Shown here: positions 1-8,092 of the stretch, piece after piece
How the letters are laid out: the number at the start of each line of letters is the position of its first letter
Numbering within the stretch: the stretch's first letter is position 1
DNA from: Hymenobacter latericoloratus
Lineage (GTDB): Bacteria > Bacteroidota > Bacteroidia > Cytophagales > Hymenobacteraceae
Reading direction: 5' to 3'
Assembly: GCF_014199535.1 (NCBI RefSeq)
Contig: NZ_JACHNV010000004.1
Location: forward strand, 186,001-250,000
DNA length: 64,000 nucleotides
The notes under the pieces: model-generated
What the model was told of the DNA's origin: nothing
What the model saw: only the letters and a program-made list of their open reading frames with translations
Database searches by the model: none
Made by a program: the position numbers and the translations under genes

Positions 1-1
1 T

Positions 2-625
2 CAGGCGGCAGAGGCTCAAAAGTTCGGCTACGTTGATTCCGAATTTATTATGGGCAAGATGCCGGCCTACGCCCAGGCCCAACAGGAACTCAATACGTTG
101 TCCGGCAACTGGCAGAAGGATATTGAGGCGCAAAAAAAAGATCTGGATAAGCTCTATCGGAATTATCAGGCTGAAGAAGTGGTTCTTACAGAGCCGATGA
201 AGAAGAAACGGCAGGACGAGATTCTGAAGAAGGAGCAGGATATTAAAGCCTACTCCAACAAGATCTTCGGTTTTGAGGGCCAACTTTTCAAGAAGCGGCA
301 GGAGCTGACCAAGCCGGTACAGGACCAGGTGTTTGAGGCCATCGAAAAAGTAGCCAAGAAAAAGCAGTTGGCTATTGTATTCGATAAATCCGGCGACCTG
401 ACCATGCTCTACACCAACCCCGTGCACGATTACACGGAGTTTGTGTTGGAGGAGCTGGGCCTGGCCTCGGAAGAACGCAACCAACCCGCCCAGAAAGGTG
501 CCGTTCGGACGGTTACTACCCCTCAGGCTCCGGGTGGGGAAGCGGCCACGGAAGAAGAACCGGCTCCTGCCCGCACCAAGCAGCCCACCCGCACGACTCC
601 GCGGCCGGCAACCCGAAAAAACTAA
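2..625 (+). CDS. OmpH/Skp-family periplasmic chaperone (5' partial)
   Basis: The reading frame is open from base 2, so the gene begins before the window; an internal ATG at 50 is not the real start. The first visible residues (QAAEAQKFGYVDSEFIM) resemble the end of a signal peptide followed by the conserved start of mature OmpH/Skp proteins. The middle is a long, charged, Lys/Gln/Glu-rich helical region expected to form the coiled-coil 'tentacle' that holds unfolded outer-membrane proteins in the periplasm. The last 45 or so residues are a low-complexity Pro/Thr/Arg tail. It is followed after 36 nt by a paralogue, so the two are probably one operon. Bacteroidota often carry such tandem OmpH genes, commonly downstream of bamA, but that neighbour is outside the window. 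Confidence 0.85.
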   Translation, partial: QAAEAQKFGYVDSEFIMGKMPAYAQAQQELNTLSGNWQKDIEAQKKDLDKLYRNYQAEEVVLTEPMKKKRQDEILKKEQDIKAYSNKIFGFEGQLFKKRQELTKPVQDQVFEAIEKVAKKKQLAIVFDKSGDLTMLYTNPVHDYTEFVLEELGLASEERNQPAQKGAVRTVTTPQAPGGEAATEEEPAPARTKQPTRTTPRPATRKN

Positions 626-661
626 CTTTGCGCATCTAACTCTCTGACATTTTTCCTTTTG

Positions 662-1306
662 ATGACCACCATGAACAAATTCCGCGTTGCGCTGGCTGCT
701 GCCGCTCTTACCTTCTCCACGGCTACGGTTTCGATGGCCCAGACGGCTGCTCCGCTGAAAATTGGCTACACCAGCGTACAGTACGTGCTGAGCCAGATGC
801 CCGAGAGTAAGCAGATTGAGTCGCAGCTGAAGGACTACAGCACGCAGCTCAAAACCCAGCTCGATGCTAAAGGCAACGAGTTCCGCACCAAAGCCGAGGC
901 CTACCAGAAAGGCGCTTCTACCATGACAGAGGTAGTACGCGCTGATAAAGAAAAGGAGCTGCAGAACCTGCAGCAGTCGATTCAGGAGTTTCAGCAGAAC
1001 GCTGAGGTTTCGTTGCAGCAAAAGCAGCAAACCCTGCTGAAGCCGGCCTTGGATAAGCTGCAGAAAAACATTGATGCCGTAGCGGACGAAAACGGTTACA
1101 CTTACATCCTGAACTCGGACGGTGACAGCCCGCTGCTGCTGCACGGCCCCAAGGACGGCGACGTATCGGACCTGATTCTGAAGAAGATGGGAATTACCCC
1201 GGGTGCCGCTGCTGCTGCTCCTAAAGTAACTACTCCGGCGGCCAGCCCCGCCGCGGCTACCCCTACGGCCAGCTCCACTAAAACCAAAACCAAGACGAAG
1301 AAATAG
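662..1306 (+). CDS. OmpH/Skp-family periplasmic chaperone, second copy
   Basis: This protein of about 214 residues starts with a signal peptide (MNKFRVALAAAALTFS, predicted cut after SMAQ). The mature part begins with KIGYTSVQYVLSQMPESKQI, typical of OmpH/Skp, followed by a Gln/Lys/Glu-rich coiled-coil region (about residues 55-125) and a C-terminal fold similar to the first copy. The tail is Ala/Pro/Thr-rich and ends in a Lys/Thr repeat. A TTG at 659, ATG at 662 and ATG at 671 are possible starts; 671 gives the cleanest signal peptide. Expected role: holdase for outer-membrane proteins crossing the periplasm. It ends just before an intrinsic terminator, which closes the operon. Confidence 0.85.
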   Translation: MTTMNKFRVALAAAALTFSTATVSMAQTAAPLKIGYTSVQYVLSQMPESKQIESQLKDYSTQLKTQLDAKGNEFRTKAEAYQKGASTMTEVVRADKEKELQNLQQSIQEFQQNAEVSLQQKQQTLLKPALDKLQKNIDAVADENGYTYILNSDGDSPLLLHGPKDGDVSDLILKKMGITPGAAAAAPKVTTPAASPAAATPTASSTKTKTKTKK

Positions 1307-1339
1307 TACGGCTGTGGCCGCGTATTCTTCCTGACGCAG

Positions 1340-1372
1340 AACAGCCGGGGCCTTGCTCCGGCTGTTTTGTTT
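1340..1372 (+). terminator. Intrinsic terminator after the ompH pair
   Basis: Perfect 9-bp inverted repeat, AACAGCCGG at 1340-1348 and CCGGCTGTT at 1358-1366, followed by TTGTTT. It overlaps the upstream ATG-less extension of the next reading frame (from 1353), which argues against that longer start. Confidence 0.8.
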
Positions 1373-1424
1373 ATATAGACACCTGGCTGAACTTCGCTGT
1401 CTGCCCACTGCCCGATTACGCTCC

Positions 1425-2525
1425 ATGTATCACGACCCAGAAGAATTTCCTGACCTAACCGCCGACGCTGCTGGTGCCGCCTACCCCCCCGGAGCAAGCG
1501 AAACGCCGGACGACGAAGATGGAGACGAACTATATGAGCACCACCGGATCCGGGCCGACCGGCGGCAGGAACTGCTGCGCCTGGATAAGTTTCTGCTGAA
1601 CCGCCTGCCCAGTACTTCCCGTACTCGCATTCAGAATGCTATTCGGGCAGAGGCGGTACAGGTGAATGATCGGCCCGTGAAATCAAACTACCGGGTGAAA
1701 CCGCTGGATGTTATCACAATTACGCTGCCGGAGCCACCTCGCGAGTTCAAGGTAGTACCGGAGCCCATGGACCTCGATATCCGCTACGAGGACCCCGAGC
1801 TGCTGATTGTGAACAAGCCCGCCGGACTGGTAGTGCACCCCGCGTACGGCAACTGGAACGGGACCCTGGTAAATGGGCTGGCTCATCACCTGCAGAACTT
1901 GCCTACGGGCCGTAACGGTGAAATCAGGCCCGGGCTGGTACATCGCATCGACAAGGATACCTCCGGGCTTCTGGTGATTGGTAAAACGGAATTTGCCATG
2001 ACCCACCTTTCCAACCAGTTCTTTCATCATACCATTGAGCGCACCTACCTGGCCCTGGTATGGGGGGTACCAAAGGAGGAGCAAGGCACTATTCGCGGGA
2101 ATATTGGGCGTAGCCTGAAAGACCGAAAGGTACAGGCCGTATTTCCTGAGGGTGATTATGGTAAGCACGCCGTTACGCATTACAAAGTGCTGCAGTCGTT
2201 TGCTGGCAAGGTAGCCCTGCTCCAGTGCAACCTTGAAACCGGCCGCACCCACCAGATACGGGCGCATATGAAACACATTGGGCATCCGCTGTTTGGTGAT
2301 GCCACGTACGGAGGCGACAAGATCGTATATGGGCAGCGAACGGGTGCCTACAAGACGTTTGCCGAGAAAATGCTAGCTGCTATGCCCCGGCAGGCCCTGC
2401 ACGCCAAATCACTGGGCTTCGAGCACCCAGTGACGCACGCGCAACTACAGTTTGAAGCAGAGCTACCAGCTGATTTCGAGTTCCTACTGCTGAAGTGGGC
2501 CGAGTTTGCACAACACGATGTGTAG
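1425..2525 (+). CDS. rluD: RluD-family 23S rRNA pseudouridine synthase
   Basis: A 366-residue protein that converts uridines of 23S rRNA to pseudouridine. An acidic N-terminal stretch of about 45 residues precedes an S4 RNA-binding domain (LRLDKFLLNRLPSTSRTRIQ, about residues 57-100). The catalytic domain contains the family signature GLVHRIDKDTSGLLVI, in which the Asp of the HRIDKDTSG motif is the nucleophile, and the later GRTHQIRAHM motif. The frame stays open back to 1353, but that start lies inside the preceding terminator, so the ATG at 1425 is chosen. Similar Bacteroidota proteins are RluA/RluD-like; the exact target positions cannot be read from sequence. It is convergent with the TPR gene and they share a long terminator hairpin. 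Confidence 0.9.
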   Translation: MYHDPEEFPDLTADAAGAAYPPGASETPDDEDGDELYEHHRIRADRRQELLRLDKFLLNRLPSTSRTRIQNAIRAEAVQVNDRPVKSNYRVKPLDVITITLPEPPREFKVVPEPMDLDIRYEDPELLIVNKPAGLVVHPAYGNWNGTLVNGLAHHLQNLPTGRNGEIRPGLVHRIDKDTSGLLVIGKTEFAMTHLSNQFFHHTIERTYLALVWGVPKEEQGTIRGNIGRSLKDRKVQAVFPEGDYGKHAVTHYKVLQSFAGKVALLQCNLETGRTHQIRAHMKHIGHPLFGDATYGGDKIVYGQRTGAYKTFAEKMLAAMPRQALHAKSLGFEHPVTHAQLQFEAELPADFEFLLLKWAEFAQHDV

Positions 2526-2531
2526 ACTACC

Positions 2532-2594
2532 CGCCTGCACAACATAAAAAGGCCTGCTACATGGGGTAGCAGGCCTTTTTATGTTGTGCAGGCG
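2532..2594. terminator. Bidirectional terminator, 29-bp perfect hairpin
   Basis: The arms 2532-2560 and 2566-2594 are exact reverse complements (29 bp) around a 5-nt loop (ATGGG). An A5 tract in the left arm and a T5 tract in the right arm sit in the stem, so it can act on both strands between the convergent rluD and TPR genes. Confidence 0.9.
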
Positions 2595-2605
2595 GATGGT
2601 GAAGC

Positions 2606-4228
2606 TTACTTACGCTTTACCGGAGCCTTAGCGGCGGTCTTAGGCTTATTGATTTCAGCTATTGCAGTCTTGGCTTGCTGGTCATTGGGGTCCAGGGCCA
2701 GAGCCTGCTGCCAGTAAGGCAAGGAAGCCGTCTTATCGCCCTTCTGGTAGTAGTAGTAGCCAAGGTATTTGTTGGCCTCGATCAGGCCGCTCTTATACTT
2801 GGCTGCATCGGCCGAAGAGCCAGCTACTTCAATGTATTTCTCGTAGTAGGGCTTCGCTAAGCCCTGCTTCGAATCCTTATCAATGTTGGCATTGGCACGG
2901 GCACGCATCTGATAGCCGGGTACGTAGTTCGGGCGCTCGGTTAGCACCACGCCGTACAGGCTATCGGCTTGGGCGTACTGTCCATTCAGCTCGTAAGCTC
3001 GGCCTAAATACACCTTATCCGTCAGCTCGCCTCCCTTGGTAGCAGCCATCCGGGCTTTCAGAGTGGTAATGGCGTTAGGATAGTCCTTGGCTGCCAGGTA
3101 GGCCTGAGCCAGTTCGTTCTGCAGCTCAGCCGCTTTCTTTGGATCAGCATCAATGGCTTTTTTGATGATGGCTGCTCCTTCGGCTGTCTTCCCGCCTTTG
3201 ATCAGCATCTTACCGTAGTACACATTGTCTTCGGTAATCAGCTTATTGCTGGCAGTGGCAAGCTGCATGTACTTCTGCATGGCAGCCAGAGCCTCATCAT
3301 TTTTGCCCGTCTCGTAGAGAGAGTAAGCCCGCAGGCGGTTCATCGTCAGGTTATTCGGCTCTTTAGCCAAAACCTTGTCTACCTCTACCAGCGCCTCCGG
3401 GTACTTTTTGGTCAGGTACAGGAAGGAAGCCGATTTGGCGTCCGTGCTCGAGGTTTTCTCCGCCAGAGAAGAGTACTTCTGGAATTGAGCCAGTGCGTCG
3501 TCGTAGCGGCCTGCGAAGTAGTAGGTTTCGGCCAGGGCGTTGTAAGCCGGCGCGTAGTTCGGGTCGAGGCTGATGGCCTTGTCGAAGTTGGTTTTGGCTT
3601 CGTTGTAGGTACGGGCGCGCATGTTCAGCTGGCCCTTACGTACATACGCCTGCACGTTGTTAGGGTCGGCCAGGGTAGCACGCTCGTAGCTGTTCATAGC
3701 CTCGCCACCACCTTGTTCCGTTTTCAGATACAAGTCACCGCGGGCAATCATCAGGGCCGGATCGTCCTTGCCTTTGTTAAGTTTCTCGCCGGCGCTAACG
3801 TAAGAAAGCGCTTTGGTTACGTCCTTCACATTAGATTCAGCGTACGCCTGAGCAATCATGGTGTACACCTTCTGATCCTTGCCTTTAGATGCCTTAACAG
3901 CATTGTCAAACTGAATTTCAGCCTCCGCCGTTTTACCCTGGGCCAAAGCGGCCCGGCCGGCGGCTATCTGGGTAAAAGCATCCTTTGGGTTCAGAGTAAT
4001 GCGGTTGAAGTAATACGCGGCCGAATCAGGCATATCGCGCATTTGGTACAGACGGCCCAACTCAAACGAAGTTTCGTTCGATTGGCCTTGCCGCAACAAC
4101 GTGGCGCGGGCCTCGCCGTAACGCTCCAACTCAATGGCTTTTTGGGCGCCCGATGATTGGGCCAGGGCAGCAGAGCCCGAAACAGACAAAGCAGCGAGGA
4201 GCGTGAGCTTCCAGGGCTTAAAGTTCAT
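2606..4228 (-). CDS. Secreted TPR-repeat protein
   Basis: About 540 residues. The ATG at 4228 (MNFKPWKLTLLAALS) gives a signal peptide cut near ALAQ; two codons further upstream would need a TTG start. After it the protein is made almost wholly of tetratricopeptide repeats, visible as recurring A-x-Y-x-G-x-x-Y and LDPNYAPAYNALAETYYFAG-type helices from about residue 40 to 530, ending in a basic Lys/Ala/Pro tail. TPR arrays are protein-interaction scaffolds; the location is probably periplasmic. It is last in a minus-strand set with the PstS-like lipoprotein (52 nt upstream) and a small membrane protein, downstream of two TonB genes, which suggests but does not prove a link to TonB-dependent transport or envelope assembly. 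Confidence 0.8.
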   Translation of the reverse strand: MNFKPWKLTLLAALSVSGSAALAQSSGAQKAIELERYGEARATLLRQGQSNETSFELGRLYQMRDMPDSAAYYFNRITLNPKDAFTQIAAGRAALAQGKTAEAEIQFDNAVKASKGKDQKVYTMIAQAYAESNVKDVTKALSYVSAGEKLNKGKDDPALMIARGDLYLKTEQGGGEAMNSYERATLADPNNVQAYVRKGQLNMRARTYNEAKTNFDKAISLDPNYAPAYNALAETYYFAGRYDDALAQFQKYSSLAEKTSSTDAKSASFLYLTKKYPEALVEVDKVLAKEPNNLTMNRLRAYSLYETGKNDEALAAMQKYMQLATASNKLITEDNVYYGKMLIKGGKTAEGAAIIKKAIDADPKKAAELQNELAQAYLAAKDYPNAITTLKARMAATKGGELTDKVYLGRAYELNGQYAQADSLYGVVLTERPNYVPGYQMRARANANIDKDSKQGLAKPYYEKYIEVAGSSADAAKYKSGLIEANKYLGYYYYQKGDKTASLPYWQQALALDPNDQQAKTAIAEINKPKTAAKAPVKRK

Positions 4229-4280
4229 GAGCAAAAGGTTTAGTGAAAATGCGGAGGGAAAGGAAAAAGAAGAAGCGAAT

Positions 4281-5237
4281 CTACTGGGGCTTTACGTCGA
4301 TAAGACGAACTTGTCCGGTCGCAGGCATCAGGCCAGATTTCAGTATGATGAGCTGACCCTTATTACCTGCAACAAAAGATGCAAAACCGGTGCCAAGTCC
4401 GGCCCTTGCTTCCCGGCTGATTACGTACAACTCACGCCGCAGCGGATATACTTTCTGGGCCAGATAACCCTGATAAGGTTGGATGTAGTCTGAGGGGGTA
4501 GAGCCAGTAGCTTTGGCGCTGACCCCTACCACCCGGACACGCTTCAAGAACTTCTGAACCGCTGCATCGTCCCGGTCACTAATCCAGTTTACCCCAATTA
4601 CGCCAATAGCGTTCGGATGACTGGCAACGTAATCCAGCAGGGCCGGGTTTGATTTGGACGCGTAAGCTGTTTTAGTAAGTGCGGCGCCCTGCGTTACGGA
4701 GTCTTGCACAAACCGGGCAGTGCTGGAGCTGTTGTTGTCAAATACCACGGTAATGTCGCCCAGCTTATTAGTTGGGCTGAGCTGCGACCATTGCTGCTGC
4801 TTCCCGGTAAAAATGCCGCGCAGCTGCGCCATGGTAAGCAACGAATCGGGGTTGCTGGGGTGCACCACAATAGCTACTCCATCGACCCCAATACGAATAG
4901 AACGCGGAACGATCTTCAAGCGTTCCAACCGGCTGCGTTCGTCCGTGGTAAGGTCGCGGGATACAACTGCCAGCCGGATGCTATCAGCCAGAAAAGCTTC
5001 CATTACTTTTCCTTCCGGCTGGTACGCTGCCTGGATTTTAGCACTGGTGTACAGCTTCTGAAAAGTATCTACCTGCGAAGTCAGGATGGGCTCAAACGTT
5101 TCGTCAACTCCTATACGGATGGATCCACTGGTCGGAGTATCGGTGGCTTGAGCCGCGGAGCCGGAATTATCTCCACAGCTACCTAGCCCCAGGCTAGCTA
5201 CTATAAGTCCGAAACCCCAAAATTTAGCGTGCGTCAT
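4281..5237 (-). CDS. PstS-like phosphate/substrate-binding lipoprotein
   Basis: About 318 residues. Start at 5237 (MTHAKFWGFGLIVASL) gives a lipoprotein signal with lipobox LGSC; the longer frame to 5336 would read through the upstream gene. The rest matches the PstS-like periplasmic binding fold (PBP_like_2): an early IGVDETFEPIL segment, LRGIFTGKQQQWSQL, FDNNSSSTARFV and a late VYPLRRELYVISREARAG segment. Classical PstS works with PstCAB, but no ABC permease or ATPase is near. Here it lies with TPR and TonB/ExbBD genes, so its ligand and role are open. Its start overlaps the end of the preceding small gene by 14 nt, indicating co-translation. Confidence 0.75.
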   Translation of the reverse strand: MTHAKFWGFGLIVASLGLGSCGDNSGSAAQATDTPTSGSIRIGVDETFEPILTSQVDTFQKLYTSAKIQAAYQPEGKVMEAFLADSIRLAVVSRDLTTDERSRLERLKIVPRSIRIGVDGVAIVVHPSNPDSLLTMAQLRGIFTGKQQQWSQLSPTNKLGDITVVFDNNSSSTARFVQDSVTQGAALTKTAYASKSNPALLDYVASHPNAIGVIGVNWISDRDDAAVQKFLKRVRVVGVSAKATGSTPSDYIQPYQGYLAQKVYPLRRELYVISREARAGLGTGFASFVAGNKGQLIILKSGLMPATGQVRLIDVKPQ

Positions 5238-5478
5238 CCCTGTTTTTTTTGAAATGTTGCCGGTAGGTGCGGACAAATCTAATAATTCCGTAAAATACAA
5301 AGACTGCGGCCAGCAAACGACGGACCGTATCACCAAGTGTTAAGGCGCCGGCTGGAGCAAACCACAAGTACAAACCCAGCCCTACGTAAATCACCGACAT
5401 AAGCAAGGTGAAGTAGCGTACCAGGGATTGTTGTTTATGGTTGCCTAGTCTTTCTTCGGTGTGAGGCAAATCAAGCAT
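5224..5478 (-). CDS. Small two-helix membrane protein
   Basis: An 84-residue protein with a polar N-terminus, two hydrophobic segments (YFTLLMSVIYVGLGLYLWF at about 22-40 and VRRLLAAVFVFYGIIRFV at about 52-69) and a short basic C-terminus. I do not recognise a named family. It is the first gene of the minus-strand trio and overlaps the PstS-like gene by 14 nt. A -7-like box lies about 126 nt upstream. It is probably an inner-membrane protein; any partnership with the PstS-like or TPR protein is inference from gene order only. Confidence 0.65.
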   Translation of the reverse strand: MLDLPHTEERLGNHKQQSLVRYFTLLMSVIYVGLGLYLWFAPAGALTLGDTVRRLLAAVFVFYGIIRFVRTYRQHFKKNRDDAR

Positions 5479-5576
5479 ACAAAGCAGGAGTCGGTGTGTA
5501 TGATCTAAACGTCAGAGCAGGCAGGGTTTGTTCGTTTTTATGCGTACCGGCCTATTATCCAGCATCTGAACCGACA

Positions 5577-5632
5577 ATAAAAAGCGTCCAAAAACGGATG
5601 TTACAAAGGTAACCAGCCGCTTTCGGACGCTT
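5577..5632 (-). terminator. Terminator after the second tonB gene
   Basis: Arms AAGCGTCC (5582-5589) and GGACGCTT (5625-5632) with an imperfect extension toward the loop. Read on the minus strand the stem is followed by CTTTTTATT, a U-rich tract. Confidence 0.65.
5604..5611 (-). promoter_or_regulatory. Possible -7 promoter box (TACCTTTG)
   Basis: On the minus strand this reads TACCTTTG, an exact match to the Bacteroidota -7 consensus TAnnTTTG, upstream of the small membrane protein/PstS-like/TPR set. No good TTTG -33 element is seen and it falls inside the loop of a terminator-like hairpin, so confidence is limited. Confidence 0.35.
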
Positions 5633-5671
5633 AAAGATCAATCTAAAAACGAATATATAGCGCAGAGCAGG

Positions 5672-6496
5672 CTATTCGTATTTGAACGTAATAGGCAACG
5701 TATAGCGTACCGGCACGGCATGTTGGTTCTGGTAGCCAGGCTTCCAGGCCGGCATCTGCCGAATTACGCGCGAGGCTTCCTCATCGGTTCCGTAGCCCAG
5801 GCCCTTCAAAACTTCTACGTCCATAATGCTGCCATCGGAGTTGACGGTAAAGGAAATATATACTTTCCCCTCTACTCCGGCCCGAAGTGCCTGGGAGGGG
5901 TAGCGCAGGTGCCGCTGCAGGTACTTGGTAAGGGCCGCGCTACCGCCCATGAACTCCGGCATGTTCTCTACGTGCACGAAGGGCTTGGTAACAGGCGGAG
6001 CAGCAGGTTTAGAAGCGGAGTCACTGCCGCCCACCGGGCCGGTAGCTACCAAACTGCCTCCATTGCCTTCTTGAGGCACATCACCTACTACTACTGGGCC
6101 ATCGGCTACCGGAGCCGTAATCTGCTCATCCGGCACGGTTTGCACTTGCTCATCGGGCACGACCCGGGTAGCAGGTGCGCTAGGTGGCCTTACTACTACT
6201 GTAGCAGTGGCAGCAGGCTCTGCGGGCTTGGGCGTTGCGAAAACAGGGTCAATCAGCGTAATAGGCTTAAGAGGGTCAACCGGAACTTCCGGTGTTACCG
6301 TTTCTGAGGGCCAGAAACGCTGAATCAGCAGGGGGGTAGCAATTAGTAAAGCGGCTAAAGCAGTAGCCATACCTATGGCTGTGATAACATGACGCCCGTA
6401 AGCTTTCCGGAGTACATAAGCCCCGTAGGCTTTGTTGCGCCCTTCAAATACGATATCGTCCAGGGATGGGAGGGAGGTGTGCGCGGATGTGGTCAT
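5672..6496 (-). CDS. tonB: TonB energy-transducer protein (second copy)
   Basis: 274 residues. The cytosolic N-terminus contains LDDIVFEGRNKAYGAYVL, followed by one membrane span (about residues 37-58), a Pro/Thr/Val/Ala-rich periplasmic linker (about 65-170) and a C-terminal TonB domain: PEFMGGSAALTKYLQRHLRY, the VEGKVYISFTVNSDGS strand and a final VPVRYTLPITFKYE. It carries proton-motive-force energy from ExbB/ExbD to outer-membrane TonB-dependent receptors. Unlike the copy at 6730-7560 it has no polyproline run and is not fused into the exbBD operon: a terminator and 233 nt separate them, so it probably has its own promoter in 6497-6651. Confidence 0.9.
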   Translation of the reverse strand: MTTSAHTSLPSLDDIVFEGRNKAYGAYVLRKAYGRHVITAIGMATALAALLIATPLLIQRFWPSETVTPEVPVDPLKPITLIDPVFATPKPAEPAATATVVVRPPSAPATRVVPDEQVQTVPDEQITAPVADGPVVVGDVPQEGNGGSLVATGPVGGSDSASKPAAPPVTKPFVHVENMPEFMGGSAALTKYLQRHLRYPSQALRAGVEGKVYISFTVNSDGSIMDVEVLKGLGYGTDEEASRVIRQMPAWKPGYQNQHAVPVRYTLPITFKYE

Positions 6497-6651
6497 GTGG
6501 TATAGAGTATGAAGTGAACAAGGAATTAAACGCTGCTAATTTCTCAAGCCATAACCTCTGCTCTTTCTCCTGCTACTCTCTGGCTTTCACTTACTAAACG
6601 CCACAACTAACGCACATAGTATGCGAGCCGACTATATTTATTATTCTTTAT

Positions 6652-6696
6652 TAAAAAAATAGAACCCGAACCAGGCCAAAGCCTGATTCGGGTTCT
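6652..6696 (-). terminator. Terminator of the exbB-exbD-exbD-tonB operon
   Basis: A 16-bp stem (6661-6676 with 6681-6696, one mismatch that becomes a G-U pair in minus-strand RNA) with a 4-nt loop, followed on the minus strand by a run of seven T residues (6652-6660 region). Confidence 0.85.
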
Positions 6697-6729
6697 AAGC
6701 TGCATTTCTGGCGAACCAGAAAGCGAAAT

Positions 6730-7560
6730 CTACTTAATAGCGAAGGTTACTGGAACAGTGTAGTACACCGAAACAGCCCGACCGTTCTGCTTACCGGGAG
6801 TGAAGCGAGGCAGGTTTTTGATAACCCGTAGCGACTCTTCGTCGCAACCGGCACCAATGCCTTTCTGCACTTCGGCGTTCGTAACCGACCCGTCGGGGCC
6901 CACTACGAACTTAATGAAAACACGACCTTCTACTTGGTTGCGCAGTGCCATAGCGGGGTACTTGATGTTCTTGGCGATGTACGCCAGAAGAGCTTCTTGC
7001 CCGCCGGGGAAAACCGGCATCTGTTCAACGTAGGTGTAGGGCTTGGTTTCCACTACCTCCTCTACCGCTTTGGTGCCTTCACCAGGTTCCAAACCAGCCA
7101 AGTCGGCAGGGTTGTCGGTGTTGCCCTTTACGGTTTCGTTGGCTACCACTTTGTCCTTCAGCTCTTCCTGATCCGGAATTTCTTCCTGCTTTTGTACCTC
7201 GTTGTCTTTTTTTACAACAGGCGGCACAAACTTAATCGTGGAAAGCTTGGGTGGTGGGGGTGGCGGCGCGTCTGGTGGCGGCGGCGGCGGGGGTGGCGGC
7301 TTAGTGGCATCCAGGGGTGGGGCCTCCAGTACGTTCACCTTCAGCATCTTCTCCTCAGCTACTACCTCTTCTTTCTTTAGCATGCGTGCCACCAGAGGGA
7401 AGGCAATCATGAGAGCGAAGAGCGCAACAGAGATAAGCACTGCCCGGGTTACGTGCTTGCCATACACCCGCCGGATTACGTAGGCTCCATAGGCCTTATT
7501 GCGCCCCTCGAAGACGATGTCATCGAGGGAGGCTTTGGCCAACTGTGCGTTGTCCATCAT
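6730..7560 (-). CDS. tonB: TonB energy-transducer protein (operon copy)
   Basis: 276 residues. It has the N-terminal motif LDDIVFEGRNKAYGAYVI, one transmembrane helix (about 38-62), a striking Pro-rich spacer with runs of nine and six prolines (about 85-108) and a Glu/Lys-rich linker, then the TonB C-terminal domain (PVFPGGQEALLAYIAKNIKY, VEGRVFIKFVVGPDGS, final VYYTVPVTFAIK). The polyproline linker is expected to span the periplasm. Its ATG overlaps the stop codon of the upstream exbD in an ATGA arrangement, showing translational coupling, so TonB, two ExbD and ExbB are made together as one energy-transducing complex. Confidence 0.93.
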   Translation of the reverse strand: MMDNAQLAKASLDDIVFEGRNKAYGAYVIRRVYGKHVTRAVLISVALFALMIAFPLVARMLKKEEVVAEEKMLKVNVLEAPPLDATKPPPPPPPPPDAPPPPPPKLSTIKFVPPVVKKDNEVQKQEEIPDQEELKDKVVANETVKGNTDNPADLAGLEPGEGTKAVEEVVETKPYTYVEQMPVFPGGQEALLAYIAKNIKYPAMALRNQVEGRVFIKFVVGPDGSVTNAEVQKGIGAGCDEESLRVIKNLPRFTPGKQNGRAVSVYYTVPVTFAIK

Positions 7561-8081
7561 AATCCAGAAGATTTAATCAATTCCGTGTCATTCTTCGTGA
7601 TGCTCACCAACGCATATTTCTTCGTTTCGGTGATGTTCATCTCGTCCAGAATGTCCACCATGTTCTTATAAGCGGCCTTCTCTTCGGGCTTAATCAGAAC
7701 TACGAGGTCCGGATTGCTTTTGTGCTGAAGCAGCACTTTGCGAACTCCATCGGCTCCGTAGTTGGTAAGCTTCAGTTCAGGCTTCTCAGTGCTACTCAAC
7801 AACCCATCGTAGTAATACAATTTGTTGTTTTCGCCTAAGAGCAGCGTCAAAGCATTAGATTCTTTGATAGCTGGGGGCTCAGGATCATCGGGCTTCGGCT
7901 TCACCGGCATAGCTACCTCCATTACGGTAGGCTTGCTAAAGGTAGTCGTAAGCATAAAGAACGTAAGCAGCAGGAAGGCCAAGTCCACCATCGGGGTCAT
8001 GTCAATTTTGGTCGACATTTTCTTGGCCCGCTTCTTTCCGCCTTTCCCTCCGCCGGAGGCTTGTTGTTGTATTTCTGCCAT
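7557..8081 (-). CDS. exbD: ExbD/TolR-family protein (174 aa)
   Basis: The N-terminus is Gly/Lys-rich (GGGKGGKKRAKK), followed by KIDMTPMVDLAFLLLTFF, the typical ExbD transmembrane helix with the conserved membrane Asp (in PMVDLAF) needed for proton use. The periplasmic domain follows. ExbD with ExbB forms the proton channel that energises TonB. It lies 11 nt downstream of the longer exbD copy and overlaps tonB by 4 nt. Having two different exbD genes in one operon is common in Bacteroidota, and the two may form a mixed assembly. Confidence 0.92.
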   Translation of the reverse strand: MAEIQQQASGGGKGGKKRAKKMSTKIDMTPMVDLAFLLLTFFMLTTTFSKPTVMEVAMPVKPKPDDPEPPAIKESNALTLLLGENNKLYYYDGLLSSTEKPELKLTNYGADGVRKVLLQHKSNPDLVVLIKPEEKAAYKNMVDILDEMNITETKKYALVSITKNDTELIKSSGL

Positions 8082-8092
8082 GTCTGTGCGGG

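Noticed and set aside
1353..1424. Upstream extension of the rluD reading frame
   Set aside because: It begins inside the intrinsic terminator of the preceding gene; the ATG at 1425 is the reasonable start.
7202..7483. Glycine-rich open frame at the TonB polyproline region
   Set aside because: Antisense of the proline-rich TonB linker, so the Gly runs are only the reverse complement of CCx codons.
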